Source: Puffinus mauretanicus
Lineage: Eukaryota > Chordata > Aves > Procellariiformes > Procellariidae
Assembly: GCA_023333565.1 (NCBI GenBank)
Contig: JAJKFH010000927.1
Location: forward strand, 1,550,001 to 1,614,000
Direction of reading: 5' to 3'
DNA: 64,000 nucleotides
Position numbers and translations under genes: made by a program. Below the pieces are notes generated by a model. It did no database searches. It saw only the letters and a program-made list of their open reading frames with translations, and was not told where the DNA came from. Each line of letters starts with the position of its first letter. Position 1 is the stretch's first letter. Positions 12,701 to 24,700 of this stretch are shown here, piece after piece.

Positions 12701-15700
12701 GGAAGTGCTGAGAATTCCAACGGAGGAGACTAACAAAATGCAAAATGGACAGACAGCCATGAGCCAGAGTTATAGAAAGCTTTATATAGCGCATATTCCC
12801 AGAGCAGAGCTCCATCCACAAAGTATACTGGATCTGTATTGCTCATTCCCTTATGCAACTTATTTTCTCAGCAAAGCTCCTGACAAAGGAGCTGACAACA
12901 TGCCAAAGACAGCGAAGCAGAACAAAAATACTTAGTAAGGACATTTTCTTTAGGACAAAACCCTGGAACATTCAGTTTTCACATAAATCTTTGCCGCCAT
13001 TCTCTTGAAATGGGATAAATGCTCTTTACTTGTTCCATACAAATACACACAATTAGAATGTACATAAAAAAGCAGCCCGGTCTAGACCAAGAACAGGAAC
13101 TCACTACTCCTAATCCTGCCACTCCCTGGTAAAGTCACAAAGGGATCCAACTGGCACTGCTAAAGTCAGAGGGAGTTCACATACAATCTAGATGAAAGCA
13201 GGATAGGGCTCTGTCCTGGTTCCAGCTGGGACAGGGTTAACTTTCTTCCCAGTAGCTTGGGGGGTGTGCTGTGTTTTGGGTCTGGTGTGAAAGGAGCGTT
13301 GATGGCCCATTGATGCTTTGGCTGTTGCTGGGTGATGCTTGCACCGGGAGGGGGGAGCGCAGCCGGGGTGGTGGACCCAGCTGGCCAATGGGGTATTCTA
13401 TACCATGTGACATCATGCTCAGTATAAAACCAGGTGTGTGGGGGGGCTCGCCCCCCGTTCGTGACACGCGGTCGGCGGTCGGTGAGCAGTTGTATCGTGC
13501 ATTGCCTGTTTTGTGTATTCTGTTATTGTTGTTGTTCTCATTGTTATTTTACTGTTCTACTTAGTTTTATTTCAATTATTAAACTGTTTTTATCTCAACC
13601 CGGGAGCTTTCCTACTTGTGCCCTCCCGATTCTCTCCCCCATCCCACCGGGGGGGGGGGTGATCGAGCGGCTGCGTGGCGTTTATTTTTGCTGGCTGGGG
13701 TTAAACCACGACAGTCCTTTTTGGCGCCCAACGTGGGGCACGGAGGGTTGAGATAACGACAGATTATTTAGAGCATATTGAGGAATTTATATCTGGTAAC
13801 ATATTAATTTGCTCTGCACCATGCTCTTGTTTTTACTGTACCTGTTTAAAATTGGAGTTGGGTTTTGTAGTCTGTTGTGCTCTGCCGTGATTAATGATGT
13901 TTTGCCTGGGAGATTTGTTACTAAAACGCTGGCATTGGGGGTTATTTGGTATTTGGGATTCGTAATGAAGCCGTTTCTGCATTTCGGGTACCACCTCATG
14001 GAGACCATTAGCAATTATACCTTTTCCTCCGAGAGATTCTTTATGGAGGAAGTAGAGAATGGCACCCTCGCTACCTTTCTCTATGATGTCATCTCCTTTG
14101 TTAAAATAACTTGCCAGTACCTTGAACATCCCTGGGTAGTTAGGATACATCTATTGGTACTCCTTGGGAATATTGTTGCGGTTTTATCCAAGGTTAGTAA
14201 GCAATTTAAGAATGTCATCCAGAGATCTGCCCCAAGGCTGGATAGTTATGAGTGGCAGGGCGAGTGGGAAAGCATGGGCAAATGCTTAGGACGATGGGCA
14301 TCCCCAGTGTTCTGGAACTTTACCCCTGAACAAGTGCAGAACCCTGAAAAATTAGTAGAATATTTGGAAGAAGTATGCTGTCACCCTGGCCATTCTAGGG
14401 AGACGCAAATCACTACAATATGCTGGGGCCTGGCCCACGCCTACCGAGCCCTGTTTAATATCACTCAGAACCCCCAAGGGGAAGGAAACGTCTCTGCAGC
14501 TGATGACAAAGCAACAGGCCCTGTGGCTACTCCTCCCCCCACAGCAAGCACAGTGGCTCCCTCACCCCCCAGGGCAGGCACGGCAGCTACTCCGCCCCCT
14601 GCGACAGAGACCCAACCCGTGCCGGTATCAGTCGCCCCTATACAAAAAAGAAAATGCACAAGAAAATCAGCTCGTCTGGTAAGGGATGAAGATGAACCAG
14701 GGCCATCACGAGAACAGGAGGAGGAGGGGGCAGAACCCGTGAATGAGATGGTGACCACCCGATCCCTATCTCTGGGTGAGCTGCGAGATATGCGAAAAGA
14801 CTTCAGCCGTCGTCCAGGCGAGCACATTGTCACCTGGCTGCTCCGATGCTGGGATAACGGGGCCAGTAGCCTGGAATTAGAGGGTAGAGAAGCCAAGCAG
14901 CTGGGATCCCTTTCTAGGGAAGGGGGCATTGACAAAGCAATTGGACAAGGGGCACAAGTCCTCAGCCTCTGGAGGCGACTCCTGTCAGGTGTGAAGGAAA
15001 GGTATCCCTTCAAGGAAGATGTTATATGCCACCCAGGCAAGTGGACCACCATGGAGAGAGGTATCCAGTACCTGAGAGAATTAGCTGTGCTGGAAGTGAT
15101 TTATGATGACCTGAACAACGAGCAGTTATCCAAAGACCCAGATGAAGTCAAATGCACCCGACCCATGTGGCGGAAGTTTGTACGGAGCGCACCAGCGTCA
15201 CATGCAAACTCATTGGCAGTAATGACCTGGAGAGATGGAGAGGAACAAACGGTGGATGAACTGGCTGGCCAACTCCGGCAATATGAAGAAAGTCTCTCTT
15301 CCTCCCTACGGGCCTGTGTCTCTGCTGTGGAGAAACTGTCTCAGGAGGTCCAGCAACTCAAAGAGGATATGTCCTGCTCCCCACCTGCACGGGCCAGTGT
15401 CTCAGCCATTAGGAGCAAGCGTCCCTCTGCTCAAGAGAGAAGACATCGTGGGTACACACACCGGGGCAACCTGTGGTTTTACCTGCGTGACCATGGAGAG
15501 GACATGAAGAAGTGGGATGCAAAACCTACCTCAGTCCTACAGGCACGGGTACACGAGTTGCAAGGGAAAACAACCAGAAAAGGGGGTCCTTCCAGGAAAA
15601 CTGCTGCTCCAGTCTCCAGTGAGTTCCCCAGACAGAGTAGAAGGACTGATTCCACTTCCGACCTTAACAAAGGGACTTCTGACTCATACTTACAAGAAGT

Positions 15701-18700
15701 GGATAGCGAATATGATGACCAGGACTAGAGGGGCCCTGCCTCCAGCCAGGTGGAGGAAAGGGACAACCGGGTTTACTGGACCGTGTGGATTCGATGGCCT
15801 GGCACATCAGATCCACAAGAATATAAGGCTCTCGTAGACACCGGTGCACAGTGTACCCTGATGCCATCAGGCTATAAAGGGGCAGAACCCATTTGTATTT
15901 CTGGAGTGACAGGGGGATCCCAAGAGTTAACTGTGTTGGAGGCCGAAGTGAGTCTAACCGGGAATGAGTGGCAGAAGCACTCCATTGTGACTGGCCCAGA
16001 GGCTCCGTGCATCCTTGGCATAGACTACCTCAGGAGAGGGTATTTTAAGGACCCAAAAGGGTACCGGTGGGCTTTTGGCATAGCTGCCCTGGAGACGGAG
16101 GAAATTAAACAGCTGTCCACCTTGCCTGGTCTCTCGGAGGATCCTTCTGTTGTGGGGTTGTTGAAGGTCCAAGAACAACAGGTACCAATTGCTACCACAA
16201 CAGTGCACCGGCGGCAATACCGCACCAACCGAGACTCCCTGATCCCCATCCATGAGCTGATTCGTCGACTGGAGAGCCAAGGAGTGATCAGTAAGACTCG
16301 CTCACCCTTCAACAGTCCCATATGGCCAGTGCGAAAGTCTACTGGAGAGTGGAGACTAACAGTAGACTACCGTGGCCTGAACGAAGTCACGCCGCCACTG
16401 AGTGCTGCCGTGCCGGACATGTTGGAACTCCAATACGAACTGGAGTCAAAGGCAGCCAAGTGGTACGCCACCATTGATATCGCTAATGCCTTCTTCTCCA
16501 TCCCTTTGGCAGCAGAGTGCAGGCCACAGTTTGCTTTCACTTGGAGGGGTGTCCAGTACACCTGGAACCGACTGCCCCAGGGGTGGAAACACAGCCCTAC
16601 CATTTGCCATGGATTGATCCATACCGCACTGGAACAGGGTGAGGCTCCAGAACATCTGCAGTACATTGATGACATCATCGTGTGGGGCAACACAGCAGAG
16701 GAAGTTTTCGAGAAAGGGGAGAGAATAGTCCAAATCCTGCTGAAGGCTGGCTTTGCAATAAAACGAAGTAAGGTCAAGGGACCTGCACAGGAGATCCAGT
16801 TTTTAGGAATAAAATGGCAAGATGGACGTCGCCAGATCCCAACGGATGTGATTAATAAAATAACAGCTATGTCTCCACCAACTAACAAAAAGGAAACGCA
16901 AGCTTTCTTAGGCGTTGTGGGTTTTTGGAGAATGCATATTCCAAATTACAGTCAGATCGTAAGCCCTCTCTATCACGTGACCAGGAAGAAGAACGACTTC
17001 AAATGGGGCCCTGAGCAACGACAAGCATTTGAACAAATTAAACAGGAGATAGTTCAGGCAGTAGCCCTTGGGCCAGTCCGGGCAGGACAAGATGTGAAGA
17101 ACGTGCTCTACACCGCAGCCGGGGAGAATGGCCCTACCTGGAGCCTCTGGCAGAAAGCACCAGGGGAGACTCGAGGTCGACCCTTGGGGTTCTGGAGTCG
17201 GGGATACAGAGGATCCGAGGCCCGCTACACTCCAACTGAGAAGGAGATACTGGCAGCATATGAGGGGGTTCAAGCTGCTTCGGAAGTGGTTGGTACTGAA
17301 GCACAGCTCCTCCTGGCACCCCGACTGCCGGTGCTGGGCTGGATGTTCAAAGGGAGCGTCCCCTCTACACATCATGCAACCGATGCTACGTGGAGTAAGT
17401 GGGTCGCGCTGATCACACAACGGGCCCGAATAGGAAACCCCAGTCGCCCAGGAATTTTGGAGGTGATCACGAACTGGCCAGAAGGCAAAGACTTTGGAAT
17501 ATCCCCAGAGGAGGAGGTGACGCGTGCTGAAGAGGCCCCACCATATAACAAACTACCAGAAAACAAGAAGCAATATGCCCTGTTCACCGATGGGTCCTGT
17601 CGCCTTGTGGGAAAACATCGGAGATGGAAGGCTGCGGTATGGAGTCCTATACGCCAAGTTGCAGAAACTGCTGAAGGAGAAGGTGAATCGAGTCAGTTTG
17701 CAGAGGTGAAAGCCATCCAGCTGGCCTTGGACATTGCCGAACGAGAAAAATGGCCAGTACTTTATCTCTATACTGATTCCTGGATGGTGGCAAATGCCCT
17801 GTGGGGATGGTTGCAGCAGTGGAAGCAGAACAACTGGCAGCGCAGAGGTAAACCCATCTGGGCTGCTGCGTTGTGGCAAGATATTGCTGCCCGGGTAGAG
17901 AACCTGACTGTAAAAGTACGTCACGTAGATGCTCACGTACCCAAGAGTCGGGCCAGTGAAGAGCACCAAAACAACCAGCAGGTGGATCAGGCTGCCAAGA
18001 TCGAAGTAGCTCAGGTAGATCTGGACTGGCAACATAAAGGTGAATTATTTATAGCTCGGTGGGCCCATGACACCTCAGGCCACCAAGGGAGAGATGCAAC
18101 ATATAGATGGGCTCGTGATCGAGGGGTGGATTTGACCATGGACACTATTGCACAAGTTATCCACGAATGTGAAACATGCGCTGCAATCAAGCAAGCCAAG
18201 CGAGTAAAGCCTCTTTGGTATGGAGGACGATGGTTGAAGTATAAATATGGGGAGGCTTGGCAGATTGATTATATCACGCTCCCACAAACCCGACAGGGCA
18301 AGCGCTACGTGCTCACCATGGTAGAAGTAACCACAGGATGGCTGGAAACATACCCTGTGCCCCATGCCACCGCCCGGAACACCATCCTGGGCCTTGAAAA
18401 ACAAGTCCTATGGCGACATGGCACCCCAGAAAGAATTGAGTCAGACAACGGGACTCACTTCCGAAACACCCTCATAGACACCTGGGCCAAAGAGCATGGC
18501 ATTGAGTGGGTTTATCACATCCCCTACCATGCACCAGCCTCCGGAAAAAATTGAACGATACAACGGGCTGTTAAAGACAACACTGAGGGCAATGGGTGGT
18601 GGGACATTCAAGCATTGGGACACACATTTAGCAAAGGCCACCTGGTTAGTCAACACTAGGGGATCTGTCACTCGAGCTGGCCCTGCCCAATCCAAACCCT

Positions 18701-21700
18701 TACGTGCTGTAGAGGGGGATAAAGTCCCTGTCGTGCATATGAGGAATATGCTGGGGAAGACGGTCTGGGTTACTCCTGCCTCTGGCAAGGGAAAACCCAT
18801 CCGTGGGATTGCTTTTGCTCAGGGACCTGGGTGCACGTGGTGGGTGATGAGAAAGGATGGGGAAGTCCGGTGTGTACCTCAAGGGGATTTAATTTTGGGT
18901 GAAAATAGCCAATGAACTGAATTGTATGCTGTTAGTTATTACATAGTACTGTATGTCATCACTTCTATGGTTACCATATGCCATATTAACAGTATTACAG
19001 TAAGAATCACCCAGATTAATGTAGGATGAACTCCGATGAAACTGAGCAAGGTGCAACGATGATAGAACCGGACGAGCGCCCAGAACTGGCCTCCGCATGC
19101 AAGAGCCCAACACCACACACCATCTCTCCTGCCCTGCAAGACTGTTATGACAGGTGGGACCCGAAGTCATGGACTAAATGAACTCAACGGATGTTTTAGA
19201 GGGATGGCCCATGGACTAAGGGAATGATATCCCTGTATGTGTATATATCAAAAGGCAGGGAAAAGTAGCGGTGACTAATTGGAATGTATTGGAAAATGTG
19301 AGACCTGGGCATGATGTAGATGGTATAGAATAAGGGGTGGATATTGTCCTGGTTCCAGCTGGGACAGGGTTAACTTTCTTCCCAGTAGCTTGGGGGGTGT
19401 GCTGTGTTTTGGGTTCGGTGTGAAAGGAGCGTTGATGGCCCATTGATGCCCCATTGATGCTTTGGCTGTTGCTGGGTGATGCTTGCACCGGGAGGGGGGA
19501 GCACAGCCGGGGTGGTGGACCCAGCTGGCCAATGGGGTATTCTATACCATGTGACATCATGCTCAGTATAAAAACCAGGTGTGTGGGGGGGCTCGCCCCC
19601 CGTTCGTGACACGCGGTCGGCGGTCGGTGAGCGGTTGTGTCGTGCATTGCCTGTTTTGTGTATTCTGTTATTGTTGTTGCTCTCATTGTTATTTTACTGT
19701 TCTACTTAGTTTTATTTCAATTATTAAACTGTTTTTATCTCAACCCGGGAGCTTTCCTACTTGTGCCCTCCCGATTCTCTCCCCCATCCCACCGGGCTGG
19801 GGATCCGTTGCCGTATGTTTATTTTGCTGCTGGGTTAAACCACGACAGGCTCCTAACTCTTCCGGGGCCTCAAGTGCTCCACTTTTAACCCAGGGTTTAT
19901 CACCTAGCTTCAAAAGTGACAGATTAAAAAGAGGCTATACAGTAGCATTATCTTAAGGACTTAAAAGCACAATGATGCCAAAATTCCAACCAAAAGGCTG
20001 CCACTTTCAGAAGACTTTGTGCAGACATCAACAGTCTGAGATGGCTCAGATGAGGTAGTGACTGTGCACCCTCATGTCTGTGCATCAGGAGAGCAACAAT
20101 ATAGGAATCATCACTGCCATCACAAGTGTGTTAGCAACACCCTGAGAAAACCTCTCCTTGGTAGAAGAGGCTCTGATATGGCTAACTAAAGTGGCGTTCC
20201 TATTGCTATTCATCCACATGTACATACCTGATCACAGAGATGGATTATGTTGTTTATATCTTCTTCTGATACTTCTGTCCCCATGGAAATCTCAGCGGCA
20301 GCCTTCACATCCTCTTCGATCTCCTCTGGTAGGATGTCAGAAACATCCGAGGAGGCAAAATTGCTTCTGTCTCCTGTGGGGGACAGATGAAAGTATGTTT
20401 GTGCTGGGGGTGAGATGAACTAGTAAAAAAAACCACAGAAACAAACGAACATAAAAGGCAAAAATAACAACAGCAGGTCAAGTCTGCCGTCATCCTATTT
20501 CAAACTCGCAAAATATATGTCAATGGTCTGACTTTGTGTTTATACTGAGAATGGTTGGAAATATTAAATTTGAAACTATAAAAAAAGCCTTTATTCTGTA
20601 TAACTACATACTTCACCTTTTCCGTAGCTGCTTGCTGCAAAATTTCAGTCACAAGATTACAAAGGAAGAATTCCAGGAAGCAAGCAGTCATTTACCACTA
20701 ACCAAACCTATGTAATTCTTCCTACAATTGGGAAAAAAGCTCCTTTAAAACCACAAGTCTCTCTCTGGAGTGCAAACTTCATTATTAAAAAAAAAAATCA
20801 TCAATACACAGCACATGCCTAAGAGGTGAAGCATATTACACTGGTCATTCTTTCTGCTCTTATGAATAATTATAAAAGTTGTAGTCTCCAAGAACACGCG
20901 CAAAGAGGCAGCAATTCTCTTTACATCAGTTTTTTGGCAGCTAATTTCCAAACTGGTCTGCTGACTAATTGTGATTCTAAGAAGATATGCTGGTGGTCCA
21001 TGAAGAACTGACTGGTGATATGGTATTAGCTTTCTCTTAAGCTTCAAAATGGTAAATTGCATCAACATACAGGTGCAAGAACACACTACTTTTCTACTGG
21101 CCCTATTTACACTGCTGCTGAAGGCAGAATTGTATACAGGGTCATGACTAGCTGGATGAATGAGTGAGTCGCAGGTCCACAGATCAGTGCCATTAATGCA
21201 CTGCATACTAACATGCAGCATTCTCCAGGCTCAGGCCTCCTTATTACTCACCAACTTTCCGCACGCATTTACAGTATGTTAGGTTATCTGTGATGATTTT
21301 GCCCAGTTCAGGGAAGTGCCATCCATACCATTCCCTACAGCGCATGATGTAGTTATTCAGTTCTTTGTCCAAGTCATCAAGAAGCGCTAAGAGAAAGAAG
21401 AATGATCTTTTTTTCTAAAAAGGTAATCTAAAAATGGAAAACTCTCAAATCAACAAATTTAAATAGTGTAAAGGGAGATAAACTGAAGTATTTTATCCCA
21501 TAAAGACTGGAATGAAACATAAGCTGCAGTACACTAGAAGTCTACTTTTCAGAGAACTGCATAATCCCAGGCATAATATTATAGAAATATTAGAATTCCC
21601 ATGAGTGTGGCCTGAAAGTTTCATCACTGGGACTGTCTTGGACAGACTCCTTTAACAGCTGCAAAGCACATTCCCCTGGAAGGAGAGCAGCAGCCAGTTA

Positions 21701-24700
21701 TTCTTCCTCTCAGGCAGCCAAAGTGCTACACACGAGATGGATGCAAAATTTAGCTATCTACTAAACTTCAAGGAAAAATGTTTTAATGGTGAGAAACTGA
21801 TCTTGTATTCAATTACTTGATTTAAAAGATTGTATGAAGCCCTTTAGTTGCCTTTATAATATAAATATACCCAACACAAATCCAACAGGCTCACAATTTA
21901 CCAGATATGACCAATAACCGGATTTACAACATATGAGTGTAACACCCACAGCATATATCGCTACAGAGCCCTGAGGCTAAAATATTTCCGCTAACGCAAT
22001 AGCAACATTCCCATCTGTTGTCTCAGTGGTAGTGACGAAGGAACTGAATTAAATCATTAATTTCAGCTTAACTATGTTTCATCATTGACAACAGTCTGGG
22101 AATTAATATTCCAAACAGGATTCCTCACCACTGCTTCACAGCAAGCATGCTGATTATGATGTGGATGTCTTCAAGGAAAAATGAGGAATGTGCTTTCCTA
22201 GCTGTGTTTACAATTTCAGTCTGTTTCCCATTAAGAAAGCAAGGAGATGGAATGCAGCATTACACACTGCAGTGGGTTTTACATGCCTAACACAAGAGTC
22301 TATTTCTACATTGCCCGCTATGCAAGATACCACCAAAATGAAGGGTCAGAAAATCCTGTCCTGTGAGGCCCATTCTCCCAACACCACTCAAAAGGGAGGC
22401 ATGTTGGGAAGTGAAGTCCTCAGAGGACTGAACTAACACTGCCTGTATTTCAGCTGATCTTTATGCTAAGAAAAAGTGGACGTCAGTTTACTGTATCACC
22501 CTAAAAATGTTCCTGCTTGTGGAAAACCCTATCAAGAAAACACACCTTATGCCTAGCTGAACACCAATGCCCAACCTACTGAAACATGCTAGGAGGAAAC
22601 TGACAGCAATGCTTTTCTGTAACCAATGTAAAGAAGTCAGCTATCCTAAGCCGAATCCATTAATAATTTAAGCTCTAAGTATACTTACAAATTGCCTGGA
22701 TAATCATGGTATCTACTTTATCCGGGCTGAATTTCAACTTGTATCGGGAAAGGCTGAGGAGACAGAAATACAGTTTCATCAGCATCCTGACATCCTGCCA
22801 CAGAGTATGTCCCACCTGTTCCAATTTTACATGAATATAGCTGTCCATACATTCATTCATACCAGCTCCGTTTTATGCCACTGACTGCTCTCGGCTGTGG
22901 CCAGAAGCCACACTGACACAAGTTTCACAACAGCTCTGACACGTGTACACGCACATACTCCATGACCAGGGTGAAAGGGAAAGTTAAGGCTATCTGTACC
23001 ACGTGCAGCAGACTGAACATGAGTGCTGTGGCAGGAAGTCGGCTGTTGGTTTCTTTCTGCATGGTTCCCCACAAAAAGTATTTGTCAACAGCACTTCCAG
23101 TTCTGCAGCGGCTGAAGGCAATCCACAAAACCGTACCTACCCAGCAGCAAATATCAGCAACGCTAATGTGAAGCAACAGAAGAAACTTCCTGGAACAGAT
23201 TCTCACTGTCTGAGAAAGCCCATTACCATCTGGCTTTAATGTATGTTTAAAATTTCTCAGTATGCTACAGTAAAAGACACTTGACATCAATGAGGACTTG
23301 CATCTTCAAAGTCCTTTTTCAATATTAATGCCCATTTTCTAAGCAAACACACATCTATTTTTAAGGAATTAGCTACAGTAAAGCAGTTCCCTAACTTGCC
23401 AATGGCTCATGGACAGCACAAGCTCATGTCAGAATATGGATTAAAAGTTACTTATGAATGAATGCTTGATCCCATCCTGATCCAACAACTTTGTATTTAA
23501 CTACTGCTCCACTAAACCTAAAAGGCAGTGATAGCAAGTTAGGAAGACAACTCTGCCTTTAACATTTACATTATGTATTATATGGGTATTTATTCTGGCA
23601 TAAGTCAGCAAATTGTGATCTTCACCTTGTCTCTCAGTGGCAATGGAGTTTTAAATGACCCAGTTGACTGCTACAGAAACATTTGAAATCAAATCCTAAA
23701 GTACGTAACATGCAAAGGAAAGCTATCAACTTCAGCTGAAGATGAAGCCTTCCCCTAAGGAGTAGGTGCAAACTGGAAAGCCCTTCCTTTATAAAAAAGA
23801 TTTCAGATACAAATGTGTCTTGACTTACAAAGTATGAGACCATGTCATATACTCAGAGACACTTCAAGCAACATAGCATAGCCAAGGACACAGAAGCGGG
23901 GCAGACATGGGAAGAAATGGAGCTGTTCTAGGAACTCACCTGTGCGCCAGACCCAGACACATAGCTGCCATCTCTCGAGAAGGGAGGCCTGTAATAAGTC
24001 CTTCAATCTGTGAGCGAATTCCTCTCATCAGCTCTGTAACCATTGGGCTGTGTATACAACTCAAATTCAGCTTGTCCTGCAGGATGGAAATCAATGGTCC
24101 AAAGTCAGGCACGACAGTGACATTCCTCTAAAGCCCTTCTTCCAGTAGCCTTATCTCATTATACCTGGTTTTCCCACTGCAATCTTGTGATCACACAATG
24201 GTTTCAGTAATCTTTGATGCTCAAGGTAGCAACACCCCCAGTTCCCCACACAGTAACAATTCCAGTTTGAAGAGGACATTTATAATAAATGCTCTATCTG
24301 CTATATAGACACTGGAACCAAAGATTCGAGTTTTTGCAGATTACTAGAAACAGTTTGGGCACAGAGAGAAAATTAAGAGGTAGAGGGTTGCATGCTTTGG
24401 GTCTTTTTCAGAGAACAAAGCTGAATAATTAGTTCAGAGTCCTCGGTATTCACTTTAACAGTAAATCCTCCTCATTTTGCAGCCTACACCAGTCTCCTAA
24501 GACAGCATGAGGAGGTGGTCAGAATAAAAATCACTGGATCAGGGGACAATCAGACACAAGATGGGAACCTGGTATTTGACACATAAAGAGACACTGGAGA
24601 AAGCAGTCCACCTCTGCTGTACTTCTTCCTTCCTCTGGTAGGCAAGGACTGAAGGATGTGCACAACTGCTTGTAAACTGAGGAAGGCAGAACAATGCCTA

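Larger units (their letters stand above)
13212..19847 (+). mobile_element. ERVL-like (class III) endogenous retrovirus, full-length, env-less
   Basis: This 6.6-kb provirus sits inside NOP58 intron 8, antisense to the host gene. The order is 5' LTR (13212-13713), tRNA-Lys(1,2) primer binding site, gag, in-frame UAG, protease, reverse transcriptase, RNase H, integrase, a roughly 430-bp non-coding stretch, purine-rich tract, 3' LTR (19345-19847), all flanked by a GGCTC target duplication. The YIDD reverse transcriptase motif, the lack of env and the gag type fit avian ERVL-like elements. Gag is open throughout; pol has one frameshift near the integrase active site. The two LTRs differ by only about six substitutions over their first 430 or so bases, so the insertion is fairly young. 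Antisense placement is the usual survivor orientation for intronic proviruses. Confidence 0.93.

Noticed and set aside
13271..13751. Open frames of about 100 codons inside the LTR, repeated at 19579-19956
   Set aside because: Both are LTR sequence with no coding family resemblance.
18916..19344. Search for env or dUTPase after integrase
   Set aside because: Only about 430 bp and no adequate open frame, so the element is called env-less.
21548..21628. Possible box C/D snoRNA (GTGATGA ... CTGA on the minus strand)
   Set aside because: No terminal stem, no D' box and no guide matching a known rRNA segment.
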